64,000 bases of DNA from an uncultured Thalassolituus sp. (lineage in GTDB: Bacteria; Pseudomonadota; Gammaproteobacteria; Pseudomonadales; Oceanobacteraceae), in assembly GCF_950066645.1 (NCBI RefSeq), contig NZ_CATMFB010000004.1:124001-188000 (forward strand), written 5' to 3'. Shown one piece after another: positions 6,800 through 15,506 of this stretch. Position numbers and translations under genes: made by a program. The notes beneath the pieces were generated by a model. It ran no database searches. It was given only the letters and a program-made list of their open reading frames with translations, and was not told the origin of the DNA. Every line of letters starts with the position of its first letter. Positions within the stretch are counted from its first letter, which is position 1.

Positions 6800-8965
6800 A
6801 TGCGTTTTTTCGGAATTCTGGCAACAGTTGTCGCTCTGGCTATCAGCGGAGTGGTCTCTGCGGAAGACAATAAACAACCGGATGTCAGGATTGTTATAGA
6901 TATCTCCGGCAGTATGAAAGATACCGATCCGGAGAATCTACGCCGTCCTGCTCTTAATCTTCTGACTGAATTACTCCCCGATGGTGCCCGGGCAGGTGTC
7001 TGGACCTTCGGGCGTTATGTGAATATGTTGGTTCCGCTGGAAACGGTGGATGCACAGTGGCGTACTAAGGCAAAAAAAGCGGCGGGCGATATTAATTCCG
7101 TTGGCCTGAATACCAATCTCGTGGGCGCACTTGATAAAGCACTCTGGCAGGCGACAGCCGACAGCAGTTTTGATCAGACCGTTATACTCCTGACGGACGG
7201 TCGCATAGATATGGACGGGTCGCAGGGGAATCCTGGTTCGCCTCCGAATGCCGCAGAGCGTCAGCGCCTGATGAAAGAAATTCTGCCGCGCTACACGGGC
7301 GCAGGCGTCCGCATTCATACCCTTGCGTTATCCGATGCTGCAGATGAAGCAATGTTGCAGCAGATTGCGATGGAAGCCGATGGTCTGTTTCTGAAGGCAC
7401 ATACGGCTGACGAGCTCATGCCTGCCTTCCTCAAAGCATTCGATCGTGCGGTGCCTGCAGAGCAGGTACCCATGGAAAACAACCGCTTCAGCATTGATCC
7501 AAGCGTAAAAGAGTTTACCGCGCTTATTTTCCGTAAATCGTCTGCGACGCCTACCGTTCTGATTTCTCCATCTGGTGAGCGTATTGGTCAGGCGGTGTCC
7601 GTCGATAACGAAAATGTCCGCTGGCATCATGATCTCAACTTCGATCTTGTAACGATTAAAAACCCGGAACAGGGCGAATGGTCTGCCGAGGCCGATCTCG
7701 ACCCGGAAAACCGGGTCCAGATTCTGTCGGATCTTAAACTGAGCGTGAAAGGTCTGCCGGGCAGTCTCTTCTCTGGTGTTCCGGTTGAGCTGGAAATGGC
7801 GCTGGTGAATGAAGGGGAAACGGTCGATGAGCCGACAATTCTTCAACTGACCGATGTGAGCCTTCAGGTGACTGCACCTGACGGCCGGACCGGCAGCAAG
7901 CTCTTATCCGACCCTGAAAGTCTTCCGGTTGACGGAGTTTTTCGTGAAGTCCTCAGTCGCTTGACACAGCCCGGGGAATACCGACTGGAAGTCAACGCCA
8001 TAGGTCGGACCTTTCAGCGGCGCCAGGTTCTGACCGCGACTCTGGCTGAGCCTCTGAGAGTTGAATCGGAAGCTGACGCCGATACGCAGACCTTCAGCGT
8101 GCGCGTTTACTCTGACAGCGATATGGTTGATACGACGCTGAGCAGGGTGATCGCCCGGGTGACGAGCCCTGACGGAAGCTCAGTCATAAACTCAATGGAA
8201 TTTGATGCGGCTGATAATGCCTGGAAGCTCGATCTGCAGGGTGAAAAAGGTGACGGCCAGTACGAGGTCATGCTCAATATCCGCGGAGTGTCGGGCAGCG
8301 GGATGACGTTCAAAAGCAAACCTGAAACTATGGTGGTCGAATTTCCGATTCCGGCGGCTGGCGGCGATACTCTGATTGATACTCCAGCTGTTGCTGAAGA
8401 GTCGCACGAAGCGCTGCAGCCGGTATCTGAACCTGCTGAAGAAAGCGTTGAAGAAGTCCCTGTTCCGCCTGAGCCTGTGGCACCGCCACCGCCTGCCAGT
8501 GAGCCGATAGCTCCGGATCTTGCAGAGAAATACGCGGATGAGTCCACCGAGTTGCCAGAGGAAGAGGAAGAAGGCATCCCGTGGTGGGTGTATGCCATTC
8601 TTGTTGTGGCGAATCTCGGATTGATCGGTGGCCTGGCGTGGTGGTGGCTGAGCCGCAGGAAAGCCTCGGCTGGCGATGCAGAAGATGCCGGCAAGTCAGA
8701 ACCGGTTGCGACGTCTGTGCCTGACCTTGATGTTGGTCCGCTGGACGATGCTGATCTGGATGAGGGCGATTTCGATGATTTTGCCGATGAAGCAGAAGAG
8801 GAAATCCCGGCTGCGTCTGATGAAGAAGATTCCAGGGTCCCGGCGTCTATGGGCGGTGATACTATGATGCCTTCGGCGCAGGAAGACGACTTTGATCTTG
8901 GTGATGAGGCGGCAGATGACGAATGGGGTGAATTCGACCTCCCGGATGAGGAAGATAAAAAGTAG
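6800..8965 (+). CDS. VWA-domain membrane protein with acidic cytoplasmic tail
   Basis: A 721-residue protein: signal peptide (1-21, cleavage near VSA-ED), a von Willebrand factor A domain with MIDAS residues in DISGS (34-38) and a later LLTDGRID, beta-rich Ig-like segments in the middle, a Pro/Glu-rich linker, one membrane helix (about 590-615, WWVYAILVVANLGLIGG) and a strongly acidic C-terminal tail of about 100 residues. The start at ATG 6800 has a GGGAGCAGG ribosome binding site; the upstream ORF start at 6725 overlaps the preceding gene. A VWA domain next to a MoxR ATPase and a second VWA protein is a recurring theme in complex assembly. Role inferred: a periplasmic adhesion or assembly factor of the cluster. 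Confidence 0.8.
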   Translation: MRFFGILATVVALAISGVVSAEDNKQPDVRIVIDISGSMKDTDPENLRRPALNLLTELLPDGARAGVWTFGRYVNMLVPLETVDAQWRTKAKKAAGDINSVGLNTNLVGALDKALWQATADSSFDQTVILLTDGRIDMDGSQGNPGSPPNAAERQRLMKEILPRYTGAGVRIHTLALSDAADEAMLQQIAMEADGLFLKAHTADELMPAFLKAFDRAVPAEQVPMENNRFSIDPSVKEFTALIFRKSSATPTVLISPSGERIGQAVSVDNENVRWHHDLNFDLVTIKNPEQGEWSAEADLDPENRVQILSDLKLSVKGLPGSLFSGVPVELEMALVNEGETVDEPTILQLTDVSLQVTAPDGRTGSKLLSDPESLPVDGVFREVLSRLTQPGEYRLEVNAIGRTFQRRQVLTATLAEPLRVESEADADTQTFSVRVYSDSDMVDTTLSRVIARVTSPDGSSVINSMEFDAADNAWKLDLQGEKGDGQYEVMLNIRGVSGSGMTFKSKPETMVVEFPIPAAGGDTLIDTPAVAEESHEALQPVSEPAEESVEEVPVPPEPVAPPPPASEPIAPDLAEKYADESTELPEEEEEGIPWWVYAILVVANLGLIGGLAWWWLSRRKASAGDAEDAGKSEPVATSVPDLDVGPLDDADLDEGDFDDFADEAEEEIPAASDEEDSRVPASMGGDTMMPSAQEDDFDLGDEAADDEWGEFDLPDEEDKK

Positions 8966-8990
8966 CCACCCGTCCTGAGTAATGCCATCC

Positions 8991-9018
8991 GGGCCAGTGT
9001 CTGACTGGCCCTTCTTTC
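8991..9018 (+). terminator. Rho-independent terminator after the VWA gene
   Basis: GGGCCAGT (8991-8998) pairs with ACTGGCCC (9004-9011) around a 5-base loop and is followed by TTCTTTCT. It separates the VWA gene from the MoxR gene, so the latter should have its own promoter in 9012-9138. Confidence 0.7.
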
Positions 9019-9138
9019 TGTACACATTGACCTTTGTGTCTGATTTCTAAGCGCTTTTCCTCTCGCCTGCCTTGCTGTAGTACATGCTGCTCCTTATACT
9101 CTGGCCAACGAAGTGATGAATACGGACAGGCCCAAGAG

Positions 9139-9987
9139 ATGACGAAGAAATTTGAAGGTACTGGCAGCTATGTTGCGACGCCTGAGCTGCAGATGGCAGT
9201 CAATGCTGCCATTACTCTGCAGAAACCACTGCTGCTCAAAGGTGAGCCTGGTACAGGTAAGACGATGCTGGCTGAGCAGCTGGCTGAATCTCTGGAGACT
9301 GATCTGATTCAATGGCACGTGAAGAGTACAACAAAAGCTCATCAGGGCCTGTATGAGTACGACGCGGTTTCCCGTCTGCGTGATTCGCAACTCGGAAATG
9401 ATAAGGTCCACGACATATCGAATTACATCGTTAAGGGTAAGCTCTGGGAAGCCTTTACGGCCGATAAGCCTGTGGTACTCCTGATCGATGAAATTGATAA
9501 AGCAGATATTGAGTTTCCGAACGACCTCCTGCTCGAAATCGATAAGATGGAATTCTTCGTGTACGAAACGCAGGAGCGTATCGTCGCAAAGCACCGTCCG
9601 ATCATTCTCATTACCAGTAACAATGAGAAAGAACTGCCTGACGCATTCCTGCGTCGTTGCTTCTTCCACTACATCGACTTCCCTGATCGTGACACGATGA
9701 AGGCGATTGTTGATGTTCATTATCCTGCGATTCAGAAAGAGCTCGTCTCTGAAGCACTCGAAGTCTTCTTTGATGTCCGAAAAGTGCCGGGGCTGAAGAA
9801 AAAGCCTTCCACGTCAGAGCTGATCGATTGGCTGAAACTGCTTATGGCTGATGAGCTGGGTGTCGAATTGTTACGCAACAAAGAAGCAACCAAAGCTATT
9901 CCGCCTATGGCTGGAGCGCTGGTCAAAAACGAACAGGACGTGCACCTGCTTGAAAAGCTTGCCTTCATGAGCCGACGTCGGGGCTGA
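9139..9987 (+). CDS. MoxR-family AAA+ ATPase
   Basis: A 282-residue AAA+ ATPase of the MoxR group, which typically works with VWA-domain proteins as a chaperone for complex assembly or metal insertion. Walker A is GEPGTGKT (35-42), Walker B LLIDEID (114-120), sensor I is in ILITSNNEKELPD and an arginine-finger region is LRRCFFHYIDFPD. The start is ATG 9139 (MTKKFEGTGSYV); the track start at 9034 adds 35 residues that do not look like the family. It lies 3 bases before the CoxE-type VWA gene, so the two form a unit, the usual MoxR-VWA pairing. Confidence 0.9.
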   Translation: MTKKFEGTGSYVATPELQMAVNAAITLQKPLLLKGEPGTGKTMLAEQLAESLETDLIQWHVKSTTKAHQGLYEYDAVSRLRDSQLGNDKVHDISNYIVKGKLWEAFTADKPVVLLIDEIDKADIEFPNDLLLEIDKMEFFVYETQERIVAKHRPIILITSNNEKELPDAFLRRCFFHYIDFPDRDTMKAIVDVHYPAIQKELVSEALEVFFDVRKVPGLKKKPSTSELIDWLKLLMADELGVELLRNKEATKAIPPMAGALVKNEQDVHLLEKLAFMSRRRG

Positions 9988-9990
9988 TGC

Positions 9991-11172
9991 ATGCTCATTG
10001 ATTTCTTTGAGACGGTCCGTAAAGCAAGAGTGCCTTGCTCTATCCGCGAGTACCTTGATCTCGTCGAAGCAGTAAGATCTCACGTGGCGTTCGCTGATCT
10101 CAACGAATTTTATGCTCTCGCGCGTCTTTGTCTTGTCAAAGACGAGAAGCATTACGATAAGTTTGATAAGGCGTTCGCCGCGTATTTTGAAGGTATCGAC
10201 GCGCTGCCGGGCCTGTTTGAAGACGCCAACATTCCTGCCGACTGGATGCGCAGCGAACTTGAACGTCTGCTCTCAGATGAAGATAAGGCCAAAATCGAGT
10301 CTCTTGGCGGGTTCGACGAGCTGATGGATACTTTCCGTCAACGTCTTGAAGAGCAGAAGAAACGCCATCAGGGTGGCAATAAGATGATTGGTACCGGCGG
10401 GACGTCTCCTTTCGGTGCCGACGGTTACAACCCTGAGGGGGTGCGTATTGAGCAAGGGCGCTCCCGTCATAAAAAAGCCGCTAAGGTCTGGGAACAGCGT
10501 AACTATCGCAACCTTGATGACAACATTCAGCTGGGCATCCGCAACGTAAAAGTAGCATTGCGACGCCTGCGCCGGTTTGCCCGTCAGGGGGCGGCAGATC
10601 AGCTGGATCTTGATGACACCATTTCATCGACAGCGCGAAATGCGGGATTTCTTGATATCCGTATGGTGCCCGAACGTCACAACGCGGTTAAAGTACTGCT
10701 GTTTTTTGATGTCGGAGGGTCTATGGACCCTCATGTGCGGGTCTGTGAAGAGTTGTTTTCGGCTGCCCGGACCGAGTTCAAGCATATGGAGACTTTCTAC
10801 TTTCATAACTGTCTTTACGAATCAGTCTGGAAGAATAATATCCGTCGCATGAACGAGCGCACAGAAACATGGGACATTTTGCGCAAATATGGCGGTGATT
10901 ACCGGGTGATCTTTGTTGGTGACGCCATGATGGCTCCCTATGAGGTGACCCACGTCGGGGGCAGTGTAGAACACTGGAATGAAGAGCCTGGTGCGCTCTG
11001 GATGGAGCGAATGGCTAACCATTTTGAAAAGTTGGTGTGGCTTAACCCGGCACCGGAAGCGCATTGGGGGAACGGGGGTTCGCTTGGCGCTATCCGGGGG
11101 CTTGTACGTGATAAGATGTACCCGCTGACCTTAGCTGGACTGGAAGACGCCATGCGTTTTCTGAGTAAGTAA
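9991..11172 (+). CDS. VWA protein of the CoxE-like family (MoxR partner)
   Basis: A 393-residue cytoplasmic protein (no signal peptide). The first half is helical and charged; the second half is a CoxE-like VWA domain with the MIDAS-type motif DVGGS (D240) followed by CEELFSAARTEF and later FVGDAMMAPYEV. The motif is DxGxS rather than the classic DxSxS, which is common in CoxE-type proteins. Directly coupled to the MoxR gene (3-base gap). In other systems such a pair activates or assembles a partner complex; here the neighbourhood points to the envelope machine downstream (inference). Confidence 0.85.
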   Translation: MLIDFFETVRKARVPCSIREYLDLVEAVRSHVAFADLNEFYALARLCLVKDEKHYDKFDKAFAAYFEGIDALPGLFEDANIPADWMRSELERLLSDEDKAKIESLGGFDELMDTFRQRLEEQKKRHQGGNKMIGTGGTSPFGADGYNPEGVRIEQGRSRHKKAAKVWEQRNYRNLDDNIQLGIRNVKVALRRLRRFARQGAADQLDLDDTISSTARNAGFLDIRMVPERHNAVKVLLFFDVGGSMDPHVRVCEELFSAARTEFKHMETFYFHNCLYESVWKNNIRRMNERTETWDILRKYGGDYRVIFVGDAMMAPYEVTHVGGSVEHWNEEPGALWMERMANHFEKLVWLNPAPEAHWGNGGSLGAIRGLVRDKMYPLTLAGLEDAMRFLSK

Positions 11173-11274
11173 AAAGAACAGACGGACAGAGGCTTAGCCT
11201 CGCAGCATGCAGATGCTGTATCGCCCGATCTCACCCGGGCGGCCGACTACGATAACAATAACAGGGCAGAACAG

Positions 11275-11982
11275 ATGATATTCAGAGGCTTTTTCAGGCC
11301 TTTAGCGACGGTGCTGGCGCTTCTGCCTGCGTTGTTCGCTGTTCAGAATGTGGCGGCTGAGCAGGACTATATAGGTCTGCGCAGTGGCCCCTCTTCGGCA
11401 TTTCCCGTCATATTTGAAGTCACAGGTGAGCGTGAACTGCGCCCGTTACAGCGACGCGGCAGTTGGTTGAAAATGACCGATGAGCGCAATGAAGGATGGC
11501 TTCATGTGGATGACCTGCATCGTGTCCGTTCACTGCCTGCCGATGAAATGTGGGCGCTGATTAATCAGGCCCGTCCGGGGAATACCCGCCTCGAATTTGG
11601 TCTTGTCACTCAGTCTGCCTGGAGTATTGGTCTGCTCACGCCTGTGTACGGACTTCCTCTCTATTTCCGGCATACACGCAACCCTGATGGCGACCAGAAC
11701 TGGGGACTCACTGAGGTGGGTTACATTAAACGCAGTCGTGACAACAGCGGCGGCGTTGCTCTGAACGTCGACCTTGGCCTTGGGTTGGCCAGCCAGACAG
11801 AGGGCAGTAACTACTGGAGTGACTCATCTTCCTCGGTACCGGTTCTCTCGGGAGGCGCGGAAGCAGTCTGGTCACCTGAACGTTACTTTGAAATTGGTGT
11901 ACGCGGGCACATCGCCGTGACACTCGACAGTGAGCCAGGTATCAGACCCGGGGCGTCACTAATCTGGAGAATCCGTCTATGA
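11275..11982 (+). CDS. Exported protein with SH3-like domain and barrel-like C-terminus
   Basis: A 235-residue exported protein: signal peptide (about 1-28), then an SH3-like segment (YIGLRSGPSSAFPVIFEV ... WLKMTDERNEGWLHVDDL, about 31-85) of the bacterial SH3 kind, then alternating strands ending in the aromatic/basic WRIRL, which suggests an outer-membrane barrel or barrel-associated domain. It opens the stretch of periplasmic genes and its last bases overlap the next gene (ATGA). A similar mix of small outer-membrane barrels occurs in Glt-type gliding clusters; the assignment is inference. Confidence 0.65.
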   Translation: MIFRGFFRPLATVLALLPALFAVQNVAAEQDYIGLRSGPSSAFPVIFEVTGERELRPLQRRGSWLKMTDERNEGWLHVDDLHRVRSLPADEMWALINQARPGNTRLEFGLVTQSAWSIGLLTPVYGLPLYFRHTRNPDGDQNWGLTEVGYIKRSRDNSGGVALNVDLGLGLASQTEGSNYWSDSSSSVPVLSGGAEAVWSPERYFEIGVRGHIAVTLDSEPGIRPGASLIWRIRL

Positions 11983-12584
11983 GAGCCTTGCTCTGTGCTG
12001 CATTGATAACAGCGGCGCTGCCTGCGTTTGCAGACAATGCCAGTGTCTATAAGCCCCGTGTTCAGGCTAATGGTCTGAAAGACATCAAAAGTGCAGGTAC
12101 GCAGCACGGTATGCTGGGTGCCGCCTATGCAAATACCTTAACTACCGGCAATGAAATTCAGGCTGGACTGTTACTGAACGGCCGCTACTTTGCCGGTGAT
12201 CGTTGGTACCTGCTGGGAGAATTTCAGTATGGCGAGTTCAACAGTGAAGATCTGTCGGATGGCGATACGCTGGTGATTGAAGAAGGTGAGGATGCTCTCC
12301 GCTATGCGTTTGGCGCGGGATACTCAGTGCTTCAGGGGAATGCCAGTACCTCAGGGCAGTACGCGGTGCCGTGGTCTATCGCGGCTGAGTTGGCGGTGGG
12401 TGAACAGACAACCGGCGATACCAGTGGGCAATACACGTCGCTAGGACTTTCTGTTCAGTTTCATGGTCCGAAAGTCTGGACTGCGGTAGGTGCTCGGCAG
12501 TTTGTCATCAGTGATGAGCGGCTGGAGCAGGTTGGAGCGGACAGGGGGATGCAGTGGGATATCTCGCTCGGTATGTGGTTCTGA
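11979..12584 (+). CDS. Predicted small outer-membrane beta-barrel protein
   Basis: A 201-residue protein with a signal peptide (1-18, cleaved at ALPAFA-DN) followed by alternating amphipathic strands (LGAAYANTLTTGNEIQAGLLL, WYLLGEFQYGEF, WSIAAELAVGEQ) and a C-terminal Trp-Phe, the hallmark terminal aromatic residue of BAM-assembled barrels. It starts within the stop of the previous gene and overlaps the next by 31 bases. Probable outer-membrane partner of the cluster's trans-envelope machine; no specific family recognised. Confidence 0.7.
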   Translation: MRALLCAALITAALPAFADNASVYKPRVQANGLKDIKSAGTQHGMLGAAYANTLTTGNEIQAGLLLNGRYFAGDRWYLLGEFQYGEFNSEDLSDGDTLVIEEGEDALRYAFGAGYSVLQGNASTSGQYAVPWSIAAELAVGEQTTGDTSGQYTSLGLSVQFHGPKVWTAVGARQFVISDERLEQVGADRGMQWDISLGMWF

Positions 12585-13066
12585 TACTGCTTTCCTGTGC
12601 CAGCTGGGCCGGAGAAACAATTGAACCAACAAACAGTCTGCGGCCGGGGGATCTGGTGCCTGACTTTACTCTGCCTGCGGTAAATGGGTTTGGGCAGAGG
12701 CTGGCCGAAGCTCGTGGTGCGCCCCTGATGATTGTCTGGCTTGGCCGTTGTGATGAATGTTCTGAAACCCTCGTCCGCTACCAGCTTCTGGCAGAGAGTC
12801 TGGCTATGGACGGACTGAAAGGATGGTTTGTCTGGACGCCAGAAGGTAAAGATCAGCCACCGAAAATGCGTCTTCCTGTGCTGAAGTATGAGCCCCGTTG
12901 GAATCAGGGCTGGCAGTTTGAAGGTCGTCCTGCCGTTTTGTTGATTGATCCGGATGGCGAACTCGACCACCTGATCACCGGAGATCTGGATGACAACTAT
13001 CCGGAGACTGAAAAAGTATTAATGCGCTGGCTGTCACTTGGTCGTGACGGTCAGATATCGGAGTAA
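12554..13066 (+). CDS. Periplasmic thioredoxin-fold protein (TlpA/AhpC-like)
   Basis: A 170-residue protein from a GTG start at 12554, with AGGGGG 5 bases upstream. The hydrophobic N-terminus ends in LLSC (C15), a weak lipobox, with an alternative signal-peptidase I site at SWA-GE. The body is thioredoxin-like: GDLVPDFTLPAVNGFGQRL, then MIVWLGRCDEC with a CxxC pair, then RPAVLLIDPDGELDHLITGDL, as in TlpA/ResA proteins. It overlaps the previous gene by 31 bases and precedes the next by 3. A redox or scaffold role in the periplasm is inferred; the CxxC suggests genuine thiol chemistry. Confidence 0.72.
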   Translation: MGYLARYVVLILLSCASWAGETIEPTNSLRPGDLVPDFTLPAVNGFGQRLAEARGAPLMIVWLGRCDECSETLVRYQLLAESLAMDGLKGWFVWTPEGKDQPPKMRLPVLKYEPRWNQGWQFEGRPAVLLIDPDGELDHLITGDLDDNYPETEKVLMRWLSLGRDGQISE

Positions 13067-13069
13067 GTT

Positions 13070-13567
13070 ATGAGATTGTTATTGATTATTGCACTGTTGC
13101 TGCCACAGCTTTCTCTGGCTGAAGACGCGGCGGTTCGTAAAGAAGTGCTCGCAGCAAAAGAAACGGTACTCGAACTTAACCGTGATCTTTACGAGCTGGA
13201 ACGGGAGTTGCTCAGCCCGGCGACAACGCGCGCAGCGTTCAATCTGACGCTGAATCACGGCGAATATTTTGAGCCCCTGTCGATTGAAATCTCGGTTGAT
13301 GACGAGCTGAAAGTTCAGCATCTGTATACCGAGCGCCAGGTGAAAGCGCTGCGCATGGGCGCCGTGCAGCCTCTGGGTGATATTAACCTCGCGCCGGGTA
13401 AGCATAGTGTCCGTGCGGTGGTCCGTGGTGTGGATCACCTGGGGCAGGGGCGTGAGCTGAGCGTGACTGAAATGGTGAATAAGACCAGCAAGCCTCTGAT
13501 TACTGAGCTGGTCATTGTCGATCGGGATGACCTGCAGAGCGCCCGTGTTCAACTGAAGTACTGGTAA
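13070..13567 (+). CDS. Small periplasmic protein, unknown
   Basis: A 165-residue exported protein: signal peptide 1-17 (LLPQLSLA-ED), a helical coiled-coil-like section (about 20-45, KEVLAAKETVLELNRDLYELERELL) and a beta-rich domain (50-165). I recognise no family. It is embedded in the tightly spaced gene run 11275-19486 (3-base and 4-base gaps on each side), so it almost certainly serves the same envelope complex. Its place between a thioredoxin-fold gene and the large TPR genes suggests a structural periplasmic part. Confidence 0.65.
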   Translation: MRLLLIIALLLPQLSLAEDAAVRKEVLAAKETVLELNRDLYELERELLSPATTRAAFNLTLNHGEYFEPLSIEISVDDELKVQHLYTERQVKALRMGAVQPLGDINLAPGKHSVRAVVRGVDHLGQGRELSVTEMVNKTSKPLITELVIVDRDDLQSARVQLKYW

Positions 13568-13571
13568 TCTG

Positions 13572-15506
13572 ATGCGCAGACTTTTTTTCCTGTTTCTGCT
13601 GCTGCCTCTGTGGAGTCTTGCTGCTGAAACGTCAGAAAATGAATTGCTCGATGACGCACTCGACGCAGAGCTTGCTGCTCTGGGGGTTGCGGATGGCGAG
13701 GAATTGCGGCTTCTGCGTGGAAACTTTTATTACAGTTATCTGAACGGCCAGTACTACAGGACGCTTTACTACCTGGATCAGTGGGAAAAGGCTGAAGGTG
13801 CAGAGGGTGCGCCGGAGCTTGAAGCTGAGGTGATGCGTGCAGCGGTATACCTGGCCCTTGGCCTTGAAGAGCAGGCTGAAGCAAAATTTTTCGCGGTCGC
13901 AGAGCAGGGTGGTGGAGCTTCTGGCGATGCCTGGTACTTTCTCGCTCAACGACTGTTGAATAATGCTGATTACGATGGGGCAGAAATTGCTGCCATCAAT
14001 TCTCTCCGTGCTGATCCTGCGTTGTCGCCGCGCTACGAACAGGAATTGCGCTCGATACTTGTCAGTGCGGTTGCGCAACAGAACCGGATCGAAGAAGCCA
14101 AAAGTGCCCTGGCAGGCATGTTGGATAAAAGTATCTGGACGGGTTATGCCCGATACAATCTGATCCTGGCGATGATCCGTCAGAACCACAAAAGCCGGGA
14201 TCTCGAAGCACTGATCGATGAAGCAGTCTACTACCTCCCAAAAGATGAAGAAGGGCGCTCGCTCCGTGATCGTGTTCTTCTGCTCGCCGGTATCGCCGCT
14301 ATGGAGCGGGAAAAGCATAAGCTAGCTAACCGCTATTTCCGTGAAATAAGCCTGGAAACCGTGTTCTCTGCCCCAGCCCTGCTGCACTACGGCTGGAATC
14401 TGCTGGCAGAGTGGAAATATGAGGACGCCATTCAGCCCTGGCGGATTCTCCAGCGCATGTACGATCCTTATCACCCTGCGGTTGTCGAGTCGCTCCTTGC
14501 CGTGCCTCATACTCTGGAGCTGGTTGAGGCCGTTAATCAGTCTGTGCTCGCGTATGAGCGTATTGAAGACAACCTGTCCGTCATGGTTGATGAGTTGCGC
14601 TCGTCTAATCAGCCTGAACTGCTTGATGCCTGGCTGGAAGAATGGCGACTGACTAATGCCCAGCAGGATTGGGGATGGGAAAGACAGCAGCTGACGGATC
14701 TGCAGGACAGTCCGGTCACCCGATTTACTCAGGGGCTGCTTGATGATGATGCGTTTGTGCGTCAGTTGGCAGTACTGCATGACCTTGACCGTATTCAGGC
14801 GGATCTCGCTGACATGCAGCGCACGCTGGCACTCTGGGATGAGGTGCTGGTCGTGCGCAGGCAACACCTTGAGAACCTGGGTGGAGACGCCTTGCTCGAT
14901 CAGATGGAAGAACGGCAGATGGATGTCCTTCGCAAAGTGCTTGCCGTTCAGGACAAGCTCCTTGACGAAGACGAAACCGTTTTTTCGTACGCCAGCGAGT
15001 CAGACAAAGTAAGAATTGAACGTCTGCGGAACGTCGTGGGTTATGTCACCAGTCTGCAGAAGATTGGTACGCCGACACGTGATCTGGCCCCATATAAAGA
15101 ACGCTGGCGCCGTATGCGTGGTATTCAGCTGTGGGATATCTACGAAGAACAGCCTCAGCGCAAATGGGACACCGAACGTGACCACATGAAATTGCGCTCA
15201 GAAACGGACAGCCTGTTTGCACAACTGGAACATACCCGCACATCTATGCAGTGGGCTGAAAGTTCATGGCGGGGTTTTCCTGAACAGGTCCAGAATATCC
15301 AGGCGCGTATCAGCGCAACCCAGGCGCTTATCTCAACAATACAGCTGCAGCAGGCGGATGTTCTCAAGCTGTACGCAAGTGAATATATGGACGATCTTGA
15401 TCGCCGCCTGACGCTCTATCTTTCCCAGGCCCGGCTTGCACTGGCCCGACTTTATGATGATTCGTTGCAAAAGCATGTTGTTGAAAATCCGGAGGTAGGC
15501 CAATGA
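13572..15506 (+). CDS. Large periplasmic TPR/helical-repeat protein
   Basis: A 644-residue exported protein with signal peptide 1-18 (LWSLAA-ET). Residues 40-330 are helical repeats of TPR type (FYYSYLNGQYYRTLYYLDQWEKAEG; AVYLALGLEEQAEAKFFAVAEQ; AWYFLAQRLLNNADYDGAEIAA; LHYGWNLLAEWKYEDAI), and the C-terminal half is long helices with coiled-coil character. TPR scaffold proteins are a feature of Glt-type trans-envelope complexes, where they span or organise the periplasm. Its stop overlaps the start of the lipidated TPR gene (ATGA), so translation is coupled. Function beyond scaffolding is not shown. Confidence 0.72.
   Translation: MRRLFFLFLLLPLWSLAAETSENELLDDALDAELAALGVADGEELRLLRGNFYYSYLNGQYYRTLYYLDQWEKAEGAEGAPELEAEVMRAAVYLALGLEEQAEAKFFAVAEQGGGASGDAWYFLAQRLLNNADYDGAEIAAINSLRADPALSPRYEQELRSILVSAVAQQNRIEEAKSALAGMLDKSIWTGYARYNLILAMIRQNHKSRDLEALIDEAVYYLPKDEEGRSLRDRVLLLAGIAAMEREKHKLANRYFREISLETVFSAPALLHYGWNLLAEWKYEDAIQPWRILQRMYDPYHPAVVESLLAVPHTLELVEAVNQSVLAYERIEDNLSVMVDELRSSNQPELLDAWLEEWRLTNAQQDWGWERQQLTDLQDSPVTRFTQGLLDDDAFVRQLAVLHDLDRIQADLADMQRTLALWDEVLVVRRQHLENLGGDALLDQMEERQMDVLRKVLAVQDKLLDEDETVFSYASESDKVRIERLRNVVGYVTSLQKIGTPTRDLAPYKERWRRMRGIQLWDIYEEQPQRKWDTERDHMKLRSETDSLFAQLEHTRTSMQWAESSWRGFPEQVQNIQARISATQALISTIQLQQADVLKLYASEYMDDLDRRLTLYLSQARLALARLYDDSLQKHVVENPEVGQ

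Noticed and set aside
8107-9027. 306-codon Ser-rich minus-strand frame opposite the VWA gene
   Set aside because: Ser-rich composition is the complement of the Asp/Glu-rich acidic tail; not a gene.
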